Assembly: GCF_000023825.1 (NCBI RefSeq)
Contig: NC_013061.1
Coordinates: forward strand, 248,001-312,000
Length of the DNA: 64,000 nt
From: Pedobacter heparinus DSM 2366
GTDB lineage: Bacteria > Bacteroidota > Bacteroidia > Sphingobacteriales > Sphingobacteriaceae
Direction of reading: 5' to 3'
In this document: positions 1 through 8,619 of the stretch, one piece after another
Layout of the letters: each line of letters begins with the position of its first letter
Numbering within the stretch: the first letter of the stretch is position 1
Program-made: the position numbers and the translations under genes
The notes under the pieces: generated by a model
Seen by the model: the letters and a program-made list of their open reading frames with translations, nothing else
What the model was told of the DNA's origin: nothing
Databases searched by the model: none

Positions 1-1487
1 AGCAATTGCTGTTGGGTGCATATTCTGCTTTGGAGCGCCAGATCGGTATGGGTAAGGTAGAAATGTTTACCCGTCATGAAATGCTGGAAGTAGTAAAAAT
101 TGATGGTAAAGCACGTGGTATCATTGCCCGGAACCTGATCACAGGTGAAATTGAGCGTCATTTCGGCCACGCTGTAGTATTGGGAACAGGTGGTTACGGA
201 AACGTTTTTTACCTGTCTACAAATGCTATGGGCAGTAATGTAACCGCAGCCTGGAAAGCACATAAACAGGGGGCTTATTTTGCCAATCCCTGCTATACAC
301 AAATCCACCCTACCTGTATCCCGGTTTCGGGCGACCATCAGAGTAAGCTTACGCTGATGTCTGAATCACTGCGGAATGATGGCAGGATTTGGGTGCCGAA
401 GAAAAAAGATGATCTGCGCAAGGCTTCTGAAATCCCTGAAGATGAAAGGGATTATTACCTGGAGCGCAGATACCCTGCTTTTGGTAACCTGGTACCGCGC
501 GATGTAGCTTCAAGAGCGGCAAAAGAACGCTGCGATGCGGGTTATGGTGTGGGCGCGTCTAAACTGGCTGTATACCTCGATTTTAAAGCCAATACAGAAC
601 GTTATGGTCGTATTGAGGCTGCTAAGGCCGGAAACCACAATCCTGATAAGGAAACCTGTATGCGTCTGGGTACTGAGGTGATCAAGGCAAAATATGGTAA
701 CCTGTTTGATATGTATGCACAGATCACAGGCGAAAATCCTTACGAAACACCGATGCGGATCTATCCTGCAGTGCATTATACCATGGGCGGACTTTGGGTA
801 GATTATAACCTGATGACCAATGTACCGGGGCTGTATTGCACAGGTGAGGCTAATTTCTCTGACCATGGTGCCAACCGCTTGGGGGCCTCGGCATTGATGC
901 AGGGACTGGCAGATGGTTATTTTGTATTGCCTTATACCATTGGGGCATATTTATCGAAAGAGATCTCTGTGAAGGCCATTCCTACAGATCACCCGGCTTT
1001 TGTCGAAGCCGAGGCAAGGGCAAAAGGTATTCTGGATACGCTGATCAACATCAAAGGGACAAAATCGGTAGATCATTTCCATAAACGCCTGGGTCACATC
1101 ATGTGGGAAAAATGCGGTATGGCCCGTAACGAAAAGGGATTGAAGGAAGCGATTGAAGAGATCAGAGCATTGCGTGCCGAGTTCTGGAGAGATGTTCGCG
1201 TGCCGGGATCGGTTGATGAGCTGAATACGGAACTGGAAAAGGCAGGCCGTGTAGCCGATTTTATAGAACTGGGTGAGTTGATGTGCATAGATGCATTAAA
1301 CCGCAACGAAAGCTGCGGCGGCCATTTCCGCGAAGAATATCAAACGGAAGAAGGTGAGGCACTGCGTGACGATGAGCATTATGCTTACGTTGCCGCCTGG
1401 GAATTTAAGGAAGGAGTAAACTTTGAACTGCATAAAGAAGAGTTGAAGTTTGAAAATATTAAAGTAGCACAAAGAAGTTATAAATAG
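1..1487 (+). CDS. sdhA: Succinate dehydrogenase / fumarate reductase flavoprotein subunit (5' end outside window)
   Basis: FAD-carrying catalytic subunit of complex II, oxidising succinate to fumarate on the cytoplasmic side of the inner membrane. The reading frame is already open at the left edge (codons in phase from base 3), so the N-terminal FAD-binding dinucleotide motif is missing and any start inside the window is artificial. Visible family signatures are HPTC and the flavoprotein C-terminal capping region, a conserved [16 protein letters not shown] stretch that includes active-site arginine, and the [19 protein letters not shown] block that contacts FAD near the C-terminus. It ends 9 bases before sdhB, as in the sdhCAB operons typical of Bacteroidota; the cytochrome b subunit would lie just left of the window. 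Identity is firm. Confidence 0.96.
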   Translation, partial: QLLLGAYSALERQIGMGKVEMFTRHEMLEVVKIDGKARGIIARNLITGEIERHFGHAVVLGTGGYGNVFYLSTNAMGSNVTAAWKAHKQGAYFANPCYTQIHPTCIPVSGDHQSKLTLMSESLRNDGRIWVPKKKDDLRKASEIPEDERDYYLERRYPAFGNLVPRDVASRAAKERCDAGYGVGASKLAVYLDFKANTERYGRIEAAKAGNHNPDKETCMRLGTEVIKAKYGNLFDMYAQITGENPYETPMRIYPAVHYTMGGLWVDYNLMTNVPGLYCTGEANFSDHGANRLGASALMQGLADGYFVLPYTIGAYLSKEISVKAIPTDHPAFVEAEARAKGILDTLINIKGTKSVDHFHKRLGHIMWEKCGMARNEKGLKEAIEEIRALRAEFWRDVRVPGSVDELNTELEKAGRVADFIELGELMCIDALNRNESCGGHFREEYQTEEGEALRDDEHYAYVAAWEFKEGVNFELHKEELKFENIKVAQRSYK

Positions 1488-1496
1488 TACAATATC

Positions 1497-2267
1497 ATGA
1501 GTACAGGAAATATGAACTTAACGCTGAAAGTTTGGCGTCAGAAAAATAACAAGACCAAAGGTGCTTTGGTGGATTATAAGGTGTCTGATATTTCGCCTGA
1601 TATGTCTTTTTTAGAGATGTTCGATGTGCTGAACGAGCAGCTGATCAATAAAGGCGAGGAGCCTATTGTATTTGATCACGATTGCCGTGAAGGTATCTGC
1701 GGAATGTGTTCGATGTTCATTAACGGCAGGCCGCATGGACCAAAGGACCTGGTAACAACCTGCCAGTTGCACATGCGTTCGTTTAAGGATGGCGATACAA
1801 TTGTGGTTGAGCCATGGAGGGCAAAGGCTTTCCCGGTAATCAAAGACTTAACGGTAGACAGAACGGCATTTGACAGGGTAATTGCTGCAGGTGGTTTCAT
1901 CTCGGTAAATACCGGTAATGCACAGGATGCGAATAACCTGCCGATCCCTAAAATTCAGGCTGATGCTGCTTTTGAGGCTGCGGCCTGCATTGGCTGTGGT
2001 GCCTGTGTGGCGACCTGCAAAAATGCATCGGCCATGTTGTTTGTTTCTGCAAAGGTTTCTCAGCTGGCACAATTGCCTCAGGGACAACCGGAACGTTACC
2101 GCAGGGTACAAAGTATGGTTGCGCAGATGGATGCCGAAGGTTTTGGTAACTGTACCAATACAGGAGCTTGTGAGGCAGAATGTCCTAAAGGCATATCTTT
2201 AGAGAACATTGCGCGTATGAATAGAGATTTTTATTCGGCAAAATTTGTATCTGAGGAAGATATTTAA
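1497..2267 (+). CDS. sdhB: Succinate dehydrogenase / fumarate reductase iron-sulfur subunit
   Basis: Electron-transfer subunit of complex II, 256 residues, linking FAD in SdhA to menaquinone. The N-terminal plant-type ferredoxin domain holds the 2Fe-2S ligands ([10 protein letters not shown]63, C68, C71, then C89). The C-terminal domain holds C164-x2-C167-x2-C170-x3-C174 and C219, C225, C229 for the 4Fe-4S and 3Fe-4S clusters. The spacing C-x2-C-x2-C-x3-C is that of the non-proteobacterial SdhB type. ATG at 1497 is the first start after sdhA and gives the full ferredoxin domain. It is last in the operon and is followed by a strong hairpin terminator. Confidence 0.97.
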   Translation: MSTGNMNLTLKVWRQKNNKTKGALVDYKVSDISPDMSFLEMFDVLNEQLINKGEEPIVFDHDCREGICGMCSMFINGRPHGPKDLVTTCQLHMRSFKDGDTIVVEPWRAKAFPVIKDLTVDRTAFDRVIAAGGFISVNTGNAQDANNLPIPKIQADAAFEAAACIGCGACVATCKNASAMLFVSAKVSQLAQLPQGQPERYRRVQSMVAQMDAEGFGNCTNTGACEAECPKGISLENIARMNRDFYSAKFVSEEDI

Positions 2268-2291
2268 TAGTTTTATACAACGAGACAAGGT

Positions 2292-2340
2292 ATTACACAA
2301 AGAAACCCGGCCACATTATGGCCGGGTTTCTTTGTGTAAT
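2292..2340. terminator. Perfect long hairpin terminator between sdhB and the converging blaR1-like gene
   Basis: Two perfectly complementary 22-base arms (2292-2313 and 2319-2340) enclose the loop CATTA. The core is GC-rich (ACCCGGCC / GGCCGGGT) and the outer part is A/T-rich, so RNA from either strand gives a GC stem with an oligo-U-containing 3' side. It lies 24 bases after the sdhB stop and 10 bases before the stop of the gene on the other strand, so it can stop transcription both ways. Confidence 0.9.
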
Positions 2341-2350
2341 AGCGCGCTTT

Positions 2351-4357
2351 TTATTCGCCTGTCTTTTTATTCGTTGCAGGGGTTTTGGTGGCTTTGCCTG
2401 CTTTTGTGGTAATGCTAATGACACCGTTTGCAGCTCTGGCACCATATAGTGCTGTTCCTTTTGCATCTTTAAAAACACTGATGGATTCAATATCATCTGG
2501 ATTCATGTAAGAAAGATCTGATTTGTCCTGTATTTTACCATCTATTACAACAAGTGGTGAATTTGCGGCATTGTCACCAAATTTCATCTGGCCGCCATTG
2601 GCATCTTTGAAGATAATGCCGCTATTGTTCCCGATTAAATTGACTGCCGGGACCTGGGTAGCTCCATTGTTTAGCGTGAAGCTGATGGGGATATTGTATT
2701 TAACACGTACTGCTTTGCCGTTCTTCATCCCTGGTGTCCATTTCGGCGATTCTTTCAATACCCTTATGGCTTCTTCATCTGTGCCGCTTCCCAGTTTTCT
2801 TTCCACTTTAAAGTCACTTAGGGTGCCATCCCTTTCTACAATAAAGGATAAAAACACTTTGCCCTGAATGTTGTTCTTTTGTGCTTCTGCAGGATAGCGG
2901 ATCGCTTTTTTCAGGTAGGCATAGAAATTCTGCATACCACCCTCGAATCCCGGTTGTTTGTCGATGGACACGAAATCATAGACCTTGTCTTCATTCTCTG
3001 TCTCAGAACCGCCATAAGCTACCACCATGATGTCATTTAATGGGGTATAGTCCTTTGGGGCTGCTGTATTTTCATTTATTTTAGGGGTATTGGTATCACT
3101 GAGGATATACTTGATCTTTATACTGTAATTTCCATCCATTGTGCCTTTATACATCGGAAATGCGGTGATGGTTCTCATGGCCTCAAGGTCACAGCCTCCG
3201 CCTAATTTTGCTGCGATACCTATATTTTCGAGCTGGCCATCTGCTATGGTAAATTTAATGATGGTGCTGCCCTGTATTTTTTGTTGCCGGGCAATTGAGG
3301 GATAGCGTATAATTGTTTTAATGAACTTGTAAAAATTGTTCCAGTCGGGCGTTGCTGCTGTTTGCACAGGTTTTTCGGCAGCTGGCACAAGGACAATTTC
3401 CTGAGGTGTTTTTTTAGCGGTTTTCACCCTTTCAGTTACAGCCTGTTGCAGTACGGGGGTTACCACTTCTTTAACCACCTCAACCGGATTGTTTAGGGGG
3501 ATCTCGTTTGCAATTTGCTGGATCTGGACATTGTTGCGGATGGTGGCCGACGACATGATGAGTGCGAGGGCTAGAAGCGGTACAAACATACCATATTTTA
3601 AAATGGCTGTTTTTCTGGATCTTTGTTTATGGAGCATAAATATTCTCTTTTTGATCAATGACTTACTAAAAAAACTATTGGTTAGTTTGCTGGCAGGTAC
3701 GCCGAAGGCACTGCTGAGCAATAACAGGGCATAAGCTTTTTTATCGCCCTGAAAGGTAGCTGCTGCTTCATCGGCCAGGTACTCGTGGATATTCTTTAAG
3801 GAACGTTTGTAAAAATAGACGACCGGATTGAACCAGGTAAATATGCCCAGCAGCTCGAAAAACAATACATCGGCACTGTGCAGCTGGCGGATATGTACTT
3901 CTTCGTGTTTGTGGATGGTTTGCAGCTGGGGCAAATTGTTATCGATCCTTTTCTGGCCAAAAAAAGAAAATGCTGTACCCGGGCCTGTTTTTTTCAGAAG
4001 TTTTCCTACGGTAAGCAATTGCCAGATCAGTTTACCCGTAAAAAACAGGATGCCTGCCAGGTAAAGGATCACGATAAGGTTGCCGGGGCTATAGCTTTCA
4101 GGCTTTTGGGGCGCCACAATTACCTGGGTCATCAGACTGTTCAGCTGGTCTACCCCAACGTAGAGCGGTTGGGCAACAGGCTGCGTGGCAAACCATTCGA
4201 ACCTTAAAAAGGGAATGGCCAGGGAAAGTAAACCCGCAGCAAGCAGGTAAATCCTGTTGAGGAGGAAATAAGTTTCTTTGTCTAACAATACCTTATAGCA
4301 GCCATAAAATACAATTAAGTAGATGTTGACCTGCAGGATGTAATGTGCTGTGCTCAT
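2351..4357 (-). CDS. BlaR1-type M56 membrane metallopeptidase with two TonB C-terminal domains and a TonB plug domain
   Basis: 668-residue inner-membrane protein. Residues 1-125 hold about three hydrophobic helices, followed by the zinc-protease motif HEEVH (151-155) and downstream HEYLADEAA (about 191-199), the M56 signature; a further membrane helix lies near 255-275. The periplasmic part carries two TonB C-terminal-like domains (about 342-422 and 475-565, each with an RYP...A...IQG start) and ends with a TonB-receptor plug segment (about 601-655, with the typical ALYGARAANGVISITTK pattern). In BlaR1/MecR1 the protease triggers cleavage of the BlaI repressor; here the penicillin-binding sensor domain is absent and TonB-like and plug modules take its place. 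Overlaps blaI by ATGA, so the pair is translationally coupled. No beta-lactamase gene is near. Ligand unknown. Confidence 0.9.
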   Translation of the reverse strand: MSTAHYILQVNIYLIVFYGCYKVLLDKETYFLLNRIYLLAAGLLSLAIPFLRFEWFATQPVAQPLYVGVDQLNSLMTQVIVAPQKPESYSPGNLIVILYLAGILFFTGKLIWQLLTVGKLLKKTGPGTAFSFFGQKRIDNNLPQLQTIHKHEEVHIRQLHSADVLFFELLGIFTWFNPVVYFYKRSLKNIHEYLADEAAATFQGDKKAYALLLLSSAFGVPASKLTNSFFSKSLIKKRIFMLHKQRSRKTAILKYGMFVPLLALALIMSSATIRNNVQIQQIANEIPLNNPVEVVKEVVTPVLQQAVTERVKTAKKTPQEIVLVPAAEKPVQTAATPDWNNFYKFIKTIIRYPSIARQQKIQGSTIIKFTIADGQLENIGIAAKLGGGCDLEAMRTITAFPMYKGTMDGNYSIKIKYILSDTNTPKINENTAAPKDYTPLNDIMVVAYGGSETENEDKVYDFVSIDKQPGFEGGMQNFYAYLKKAIRYPAEAQKNNIQGKVFLSFIVERDGTLSDFKVERKLGSGTDEEAIRVLKESPKWTPGMKNGKAVRVKYNIPISFTLNNGATQVPAVNLIGNNSGIIFKDANGGQMKFGDNAANSPLVVIDGKIQDKSDLSYMNPDDIESISVFKDAKGTALYGARAANGVISITTKAGKATKTPATNKKTGE

Positions 4358-4731
4358 CGTGGTCTGTTTTTAATTTTATTGATCATTTTAAGGATCTCGT
4401 CCACATCGCTCAGGTCGAGCTTTTCTTCTTTTACAAAGAAGGAGAACATGCTTTCTACAGAATTTTCGAAATAATTATCGAGCAGCTTTTCAGTAGCGTG
4501 GCGTTTGTAATCTTCTCTGCTGATGAGGGGGTAATACTGGTGCGACTTGCCGAAGGCTTCATGCCCGATGAAACCTTTGGTTTCCAGGATCCGGATAATG
4601 GTAGATACGGTGTTATAGGCAGGTTTTGGTTCGGGTAAATAATCCATTACATCTTTAACGAAACCTTTTTCTATTTGCCAGATGATCTGCATGAGCTGTT
4701 CTTCGGCTTTGGTGAGGTCTTTGATTTCCAT
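4354..4731 (-). CDS. blaI: BlaI/MecI/CopY family transcriptional repressor
   Basis: 125-residue winged-helix repressor, the usual length for BlaI. The N-terminal DNA-binding part starts LTKAEEQLMQIIW, followed by the conserved AYNTVSTIIRILETKGF recognition-helix region; the C-terminal half (LLDNYFENSVESMFSFF) is the dimerisation and proteolysis region. It is the first gene of a two-gene operon with the M56 protease, overlapping it by four bases. The expected circuit is that BlaI dimers repress their own operon until the partner protease is activated. Three symmetric sites lie in the 110 bases upstream and are listed separately. Confidence 0.95.
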   Translation of the reverse strand: MEIKDLTKAEEQLMQIIWQIEKGFVKDVMDYLPEPKPAYNTVSTIIRILETKGFIGHEAFGKSHQYYPLISREDYKRHATEKLLDNYFENSVESMFSFFVKEEKLDLSDVDEILKMINKIKNRPR

Positions 4732-4743
4732 ATTAAGTTTTGT

Positions 4744-4757
4744 TTACACGTTTGTAA
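4744..4757. promoter_or_regulatory. Dyad TTACA-N4-TGTAA in the blaI leader
   Basis: A perfect 5-base dyad with a 4-base centre (CGTT), lying 12 bases upstream of the blaI ATG. TACA/TGTA half-sites are those described for staphylococcal BlaI/MecI operators, although there the centre is shorter. It would fall within the transcribed leader, so it could act as a roadblock site. Function is inferred. Confidence 0.5.
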
Positions 4758-4795
4758 CCATTAGTTGTTCCGGGTAATGCGTAATTTCCGGTATA

Positions 4796-4841
4796 ACTAA
4801 GGATTTAGTATAAACGTATAACTAATATTTTAGTTTTCAAA
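4796..4841 (-). promoter_or_regulatory. blaI promoter overlapped by two ACTAA-N4-TTAGT operators
   Basis: On the minus strand TTTG (4841-4838) is followed after 19 bases by TACGTTTA (4818-4811), one base off the Bacteroidota -7 element TAnnTTTG, with the correct spacing to the -33 element. Two dyads share the same half-sites and 4-base centre: AACTAA-TATT-TTAGTT (4820-4835), which fits between the -33 and -7 elements, and ACTAA-GGAT-TTAGT (4796-4809), which covers the predicted start of transcription near 4805-4807. This is the classic layout for auto-repression by a BlaI dimer. Confidence 0.7.
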
Positions 4842-4909
4842 ATTTTTTACAAAAAAAGAATTGGGCGCTGCTTTAACCGCGCAGATCTGCCAGAGAAATT
4901 TAAGGGCAT

Positions 4910-4933
4910 AAAAAATGGCGGCATCCACCGCCA
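4910..4933 (-). terminator. Intrinsic terminator downstream of the 57-residue peptide gene
   Basis: TGGCGG (4916-4921), 6-base loop, CCGCCA (4928-4933); on the minus strand the stem is followed directly by TTTTTT (4915-4910). It lies 86 bases past the stop of the small gene at 5020-5193, supporting that gene as a separate transcription unit. Confidence 0.7.
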
Positions 4934-5019
4934 GATTTTATTATTAACTAAACTAAATTGCGATTTTTGGGGTTTGCTTTGAACAGGCAAACAAGTGGAG
5001 CGTGAAGGTATACTTTTTC

Positions 5020-5193
5020 TTATTTAGAGAAAGGGTTCAATATTTTAATAAATGCACCTTTTATAGCCGGGGCCTTAGCTGCCAGGTCTTCATGCTGGCT
5101 TTCTGTACTGCCTGCGGCAAATGTCAGTAACATCATGATAAAGACCGGCACAAGCAGGAGTAAGAATGGCGATGTATTTGCTAACTTTTTCAT
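5020..5193 (-). CDS. Small membrane-anchored peptide, 57 residues, function unknown
   Basis: ATG at 5193 opens a 57-codon frame ending with TAA at 5020. The N-terminus MKKLANTSP is positive, followed by a strongly hydrophobic helix (FLLLLVPVFIMMLLTFAAG, residues 10-28) and a polar tail ending KILNPFSK. This is the profile of a single-pass inner-membrane miniprotein or an uncleaved signal anchor. There is no Shine-Dalgarno sequence, as usual in this phylum. A terminator with a T-run follows. It sits between blaI and the LytS kinase gene, transcribed away from the latter. Family not recognised. Confidence 0.6.
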   Translation of the reverse strand: MKKLANTSPFLLLLVPVFIMMLLTFAAGSTESQHEDLAAKAPAIKGAFIKILNPFSK

Positions 5194-5491
5194 AGTTGTA
5201 TATTTATTCTTTAAGCCTTTGTTTTAAGCCGGCTTTAATGGCTGTTTGTAATGATGAAACAAATAGAATGATTTTTAAAATGCTGTTAAAATGTTTTAGA
5301 CCAATTGTATTTTATCTTAGATAAACGGTTAAAATGAATAGTTTTGTGGATGATTGGTTTGTTTGGCCAGTTGGTAGAAGAAAAACGCCCGTTGGTCGAA
5401 AGCGAATGTTTTAAAACAATTAGATTGATGTAATTTGAAAGCCGGGTTTGGACGGTGGAAGGTTAAAATGAAATAGAAAAGCGCGTATTAA
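5194..5491. other. 298-base intergenic region upstream of the LytS-type kinase
   Basis: A/T-rich spacer between the divergent small peptide and kinase genes. The only promoter-like element I see for the kinase is TAGTTTTG (5339-5346), a perfect match to TAnnTTTG, but without a convincing TTTG at the right distance (TTAG at 5317-5320 is the nearest), and it would leave a leader of about 140 bases. No other gene, RNA or clear repeat is visible. Confidence 0.4.
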
Positions 5492-6526
5492 ATGAAAAGC
5501 AGGGGCCCCTTAGTTGTACATCTTTTTTTCTGGTTAATTATACTATCCATATTGCTTTGGGATACTTTTAGCGGTCACCAAACACCGTCGAGGTATGAAG
5601 TTGCGGTTAAACTGGGGTATTTTGCCATTATCAACCTTTCTATATTTTACATCAACTATACACTGCTCATCCCCATTCTTGTTGAACAAAAAAAGAAGTA
5701 TGGCCTGTATATCCTTTCTATCTTTTTGCTGATTGCGGTAATGGTGATCATCAAAACGGTGGTGGCCAGTTTAAACAGTGATTTCTTTTTAACCTATTTT
5801 AGCCAGGATTCGGGTAAGATCGAATACTACGAGATCACGAAGTACGTCGTGTTCGCTATTTTTGTATCCGGCTTTTTTGTGGTGGTGAGTGCTTTACTGA
5901 AGTTTGCGGTCGACTGGTTTGGGAGCGAACGGGTGCAGCGCGACCTGCTTAGCGAAAAACGGGATATGGAACTGCAGTTTTTGAAATCGCAGTTGAACCC
6001 GCACTTTCTGTTCAACTCTTTAAACAACATTTATTCGCTGGCTTATCAGAAATCGGATAAAACAGCAGATGCAATATTGAAACTTTCGGAGATCATGCGC
6101 TACATGATCTATGAGAGTAATGACAGCTGGGTATCCTTAAGTAAGGAAATTGCTTATGTGCAAAGTTTTATTGAACTGCAGAAACTGAGGTTTAAAGATG
6201 GTGCCGCGGTAGAGTTTACCATAAACGGTGAGATTGATGACCAGCCGGTGGTGCCCCTCATCCTGATCTCTTTTGTGGAGAATGCATTTAAACATGGGGT
6301 TGCCAACGACCCCAGCGATCCCATCCGCATCAATATTATAGCCAATCAGAAAATATTGCATTTCAGCATTACCAATAAAAAGAACAAACATAACAAAGAC
6401 CAGATGGGTGGGGTTGGCCTGAACAATGTTGAGCGACGGTTACAGTTGCTCTATCCCGAGCGATATAAATTAAATATCGTAAATTCGGCTACTCATTATA
6501 CCAGTGAATTAATGTTAGATATATGA
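5492..6526 (+). CDS. LytS/YehU-type sensor histidine kinase
   Basis: 344 residues. Four hydrophobic helices (about 8-25, 40-60, 70-92, 117-138) form the membrane sensor, followed by a short coiled coil and the His_kinase domain with the phospho-acceptor motif SQLNPHFLFNSLNN (His171). The C-terminal ATPase part shows the N-box (VENAFKHG) and the GGVGLNNVERRL glycine box. It lacks a separate extracellular ligand-binding domain, so the stimulus is probably sensed in or at the membrane. It overlaps the response regulator gene by ATGA, so the two form a dedicated two-component pair. Confidence 0.95.
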   Translation: MKSRGPLVVHLFFWLIILSILLWDTFSGHQTPSRYEVAVKLGYFAIINLSIFYINYTLLIPILVEQKKKYGLYILSIFLLIAVMVIIKTVVASLNSDFFLTYFSQDSGKIEYYEITKYVVFAIFVSGFFVVVSALLKFAVDWFGSERVQRDLLSEKRDMELQFLKSQLNPHFLFNSLNNIYSLAYQKSDKTADAILKLSEIMRYMIYESNDSWVSLSKEIAYVQSFIELQKLRFKDGAAVEFTINGEIDDQPVVPLILISFVENAFKHGVANDPSDPIRINIIANQKILHFSITNKKNKHNKDQMGGVGLNNVERRLQLLYPERYKLNIVNSATHYTSELMLDI

Positions 6527-7275
6527 CAAAGTTAAAGTGTATTGCAGTTGATGACGAGCCTTTGGCATTAGACATTATAGAAGACTACGTTTCTAAAGTG
6601 CCTTTTCTGGAGCTGATCAAACGCACGGAAAATGCGATAGAGGCCTTACAGATGGTGCAGGCAGGTGGGGTTGACCTGGTGTTTCTGGATATACAGATGC
6701 CGGAGCTGACAGGGATCCAGTTTTTGAAGATCGCAAATGGCAAGTCCAATTATATTTTTACAACGGCTTATTCCCAGTATGCCCTGGAAAGCTACGACCT
6801 GAATGTTTCTGATTATCTGTTGAAGCCCATTGCATTCGACCGTTTTTATAAGGCGGTAGAGAAAGTGCACAACCAGCTGAAGGTAGGACAACCAGCTGAA
6901 AACGCTATTCAGCCACTTTTAACACCTGCAACGGCAGTGGCCCCTGCCAATCCCATACAGGATTTTATTTTTGTAAAAACGGAGCATAAAATCCAAAAGA
7001 TTGAGCTGGACAATATCCTGTACATAGAAGGGTTGAAAGATTACATTTCTATTTTTACTAAGACCGAGCGCGTAATCACTTTACAGAACATGAAAAAGAT
7101 GGACGAGACCCTGCCTAAGGGCCAATTTATCAGGGTGCATAAATCGTATATCATTGCCCTGGATAAAATTGAAAGCATTGAACGCAGCAGGATTTCTATA
7201 GGTGAAAAGGTAATTCCTATCGGGGATACCTACAGGGATGAGTTTTTCCGGCACATCGACAATAAAAATATCTAA
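6523..7275 (+). CDS. LytTR-type response regulator
   Basis: 250 residues. N-terminal receiver domain with acidic pocket D10-D11, phosphorylation site D56 in VFLDIQMPE, T/A switch region TTAYSQYA and lysine in LLKPI. A linker of about 25 residues leads to a LytTR DNA-binding domain (about 150-250) with FVKTEHKIQKI, DNILYIEGLKDY and FIRVHKSYIIAL signatures. Phosphorylated by the kinase encoded just upstream. LytTR proteins bind direct repeats; I could not identify target repeats here. It ends 4 bases before the converging plsC stop. Confidence 0.95.
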   Translation: MTKLKCIAVDDEPLALDIIEDYVSKVPFLELIKRTENAIEALQMVQAGGVDLVFLDIQMPELTGIQFLKIANGKSNYIFTTAYSQYALESYDLNVSDYLLKPIAFDRFYKAVEKVHNQLKVGQPAENAIQPLLTPATAVAPANPIQDFIFVKTEHKIQKIELDNILYIEGLKDYISIFTKTERVITLQNMKKMDETLPKGQFIRVHKSYIIALDKIESIERSRISIGEKVIPIGDTYRDEFFRHIDNKNI

Positions 7276-7279
7276 GTAG

Positions 7280-8029
7280 CTATTCAGCAGGTTTTACTTG
7301 GTTCAGCTTTGATCTGATCGCGTTTTCAGCTTCCAGCACAATTTCTTCAGGATTTTTATTGGTGATGTCCAGCGGTTTCAATACCGTCCATCGTAGTTTT
7401 TCGCCAAAGCTTAGGGGGTAGGTGCCATATTGTACCAGTTTCCAGGAGTTTTCGATGGCAACAGGTACGATGAGTGCATGGGGCACAACTTTTAAGAGTG
7501 TGGCAATGCCGCCAACCTGAAAGTTTTTCATTTGTCCGTCTTTTGCGCGGGTACCCTCGGCAAAGATCATGGCCGACCAGTTATGTTCTTTCATCCTGCG
7601 GCCAAGTTTGATCAGTTCCGAAACAGCCTGTTTACTGTCTTTACGGTCGATATTGGCCCCGCCACCATATTTCAGGTTGTAAGAAATGGAGGGGATACCC
7701 TTCGTAAGTTCAATTTTTGAGATGAACTTGACATGATATTTCCTGAGGAACCAGATGAGCCCGGGGATGTCGTACATGCTCTGATGGTTGGCTACAAAGA
7801 TAATGGGCTGATCTGTGGGCAGCTGCTGTTGGTTTAGGAAGGTAATGGATGAACCCAGCAGCAGATCGCTGTAGGTAAGGAAAAAGTTAAGCAGGTCTAC
7901 TGCCGCCTTGTGTGCCCTATACCCAAAAAAACGGTAACAGATCCATTGTATGGGATGAAAGATGACCAGCACCAGTCCAAAAAAGATATAAAACAGGGGG
8001 CTGAAAATATAGCCTAAAAACTTATTCAT
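7280..8029 (-). CDS. plsC: 1-acyl-sn-glycerol-3-phosphate acyltransferase
   Basis: 249 residues. Acylates lysophosphatidic acid to phosphatidic acid in phospholipid synthesis at the inner membrane. An N-terminal hydrophobic helix (about 5-28) is followed by the HX4D motif NHQSMYD (His82, Asp87), the GG-NIDR region and the FAEGTRA motif (block III), then VPVAIENS (block IV). It starts 2 bases after the Nudix gene stop, so the two are probably cotranscribed. Identity is firm at family level; substrate preference cannot be read. Confidence 0.93.
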   Translation of the reverse strand: MNKFLGYIFSPLFYIFFGLVLVIFHPIQWICYRFFGYRAHKAAVDLLNFFLTYSDLLLGSSITFLNQQQLPTDQPIIFVANHQSMYDIPGLIWFLRKYHVKFISKIELTKGIPSISYNLKYGGGANIDRKDSKQAVSELIKLGRRMKEHNWSAMIFAEGTRAKDGQMKNFQVGGIATLLKVVPHALIVPVAIENSWKLVQYGTYPLSFGEKLRWTVLKPLDITNKNPEEIVLEAENAIRSKLNQVKPAE

Positions 8030-8031
8030 AA

Positions 8032-8586
8032 TTATAAATGACCTTCCTGAATCAATATTTTAGTTTTTAAAATAGCGGCTACACTGATACTGTCGGTAAT
8101 TTCTCCGTTTAGTACCATTTGGTAAGCCTCATCAAAAGGGAGTTTGCGGATGCTCAGCTGTTCAGTCTCTTCTGGGGCCGACTCGCCCTGACTTAGGCCC
8201 CTTGCTATGTAAATAATGGCAAGTTCATTGCTTACAGAATTGGAGAGGTGCATACGCTGGACCTCTATCCAATCGCTGGCCCGCAGGCCGGTTTCCTCTA
8301 TCAGTTCACGCTGTGCACTTTCCAGCGGATCGGATTCCAGTGGTCCCCCACCTTCTGGGATTTCCCAGCTGTAAGCTTTCAGTGGAAAACGGTACTGGCC
8401 TACCAGCCAGGTATTGTGGTCTTCATCGAGCACCATAATACCGATGGCATAATTTTTAAAATGGACCTCGCCATATATGCCTTTGCCGCCTGAAGGGTTG
8501 ATCACGTTGTGCTCTGTTAAGCCGATCCAGTTGTTCTCGTAAATCTTGTGGCTGTCTATCGTTACCCAGGGATTGCTGTTTTCCAT
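8032..8586 (-). CDS. Nudix hydrolase, ADP-ribose pyrophosphatase-like
   Basis: About 184 residues from ATG at 8586; the frame is open to 8601 but the second Met is a better fit. The Nudix box is present with the catalytic REL-x-EETGL core. The upstream half reads GGGPLESDPLESAQ, so the box glutamate that normally precedes the x7 stretch is Ser with Glu one place earlier; the metal-binding RE..EE core is intact. The IPEGGGPL form is common in ADP-sugar/NDP-sugar pyrophosphatases. Upstream of plsC with a 2-base gap. Likely a housekeeping pyrophosphatase; exact substrate unknown. Confidence 0.88.
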   Translation of the reverse strand: MENSNPWVTIDSHKIYENNWIGLTEHNVINPSGGKGIYGEVHFKNYAIGIMVLDEDHNTWLVGQYRFPLKAYSWEIPEGGGPLESDPLESAQRELIEETGLRASDWIEVQRMHLSNSVSNELAIIYIARGLSQGESAPEETEQLSIRKLPFDEAYQMVLNGEITDSISVAAILKTKILIQEGHL

Positions 8587-8619
8587 GGCTGCAATATACA
8601 AAATTCTGATTTTAGTGGC

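Noticed and set aside
2351..4731. Beta-lactam resistance locus
   Set aside because: BlaI and an M56 protease are present, but there is no penicillin-binding sensor domain and no beta-lactamase gene nearby.
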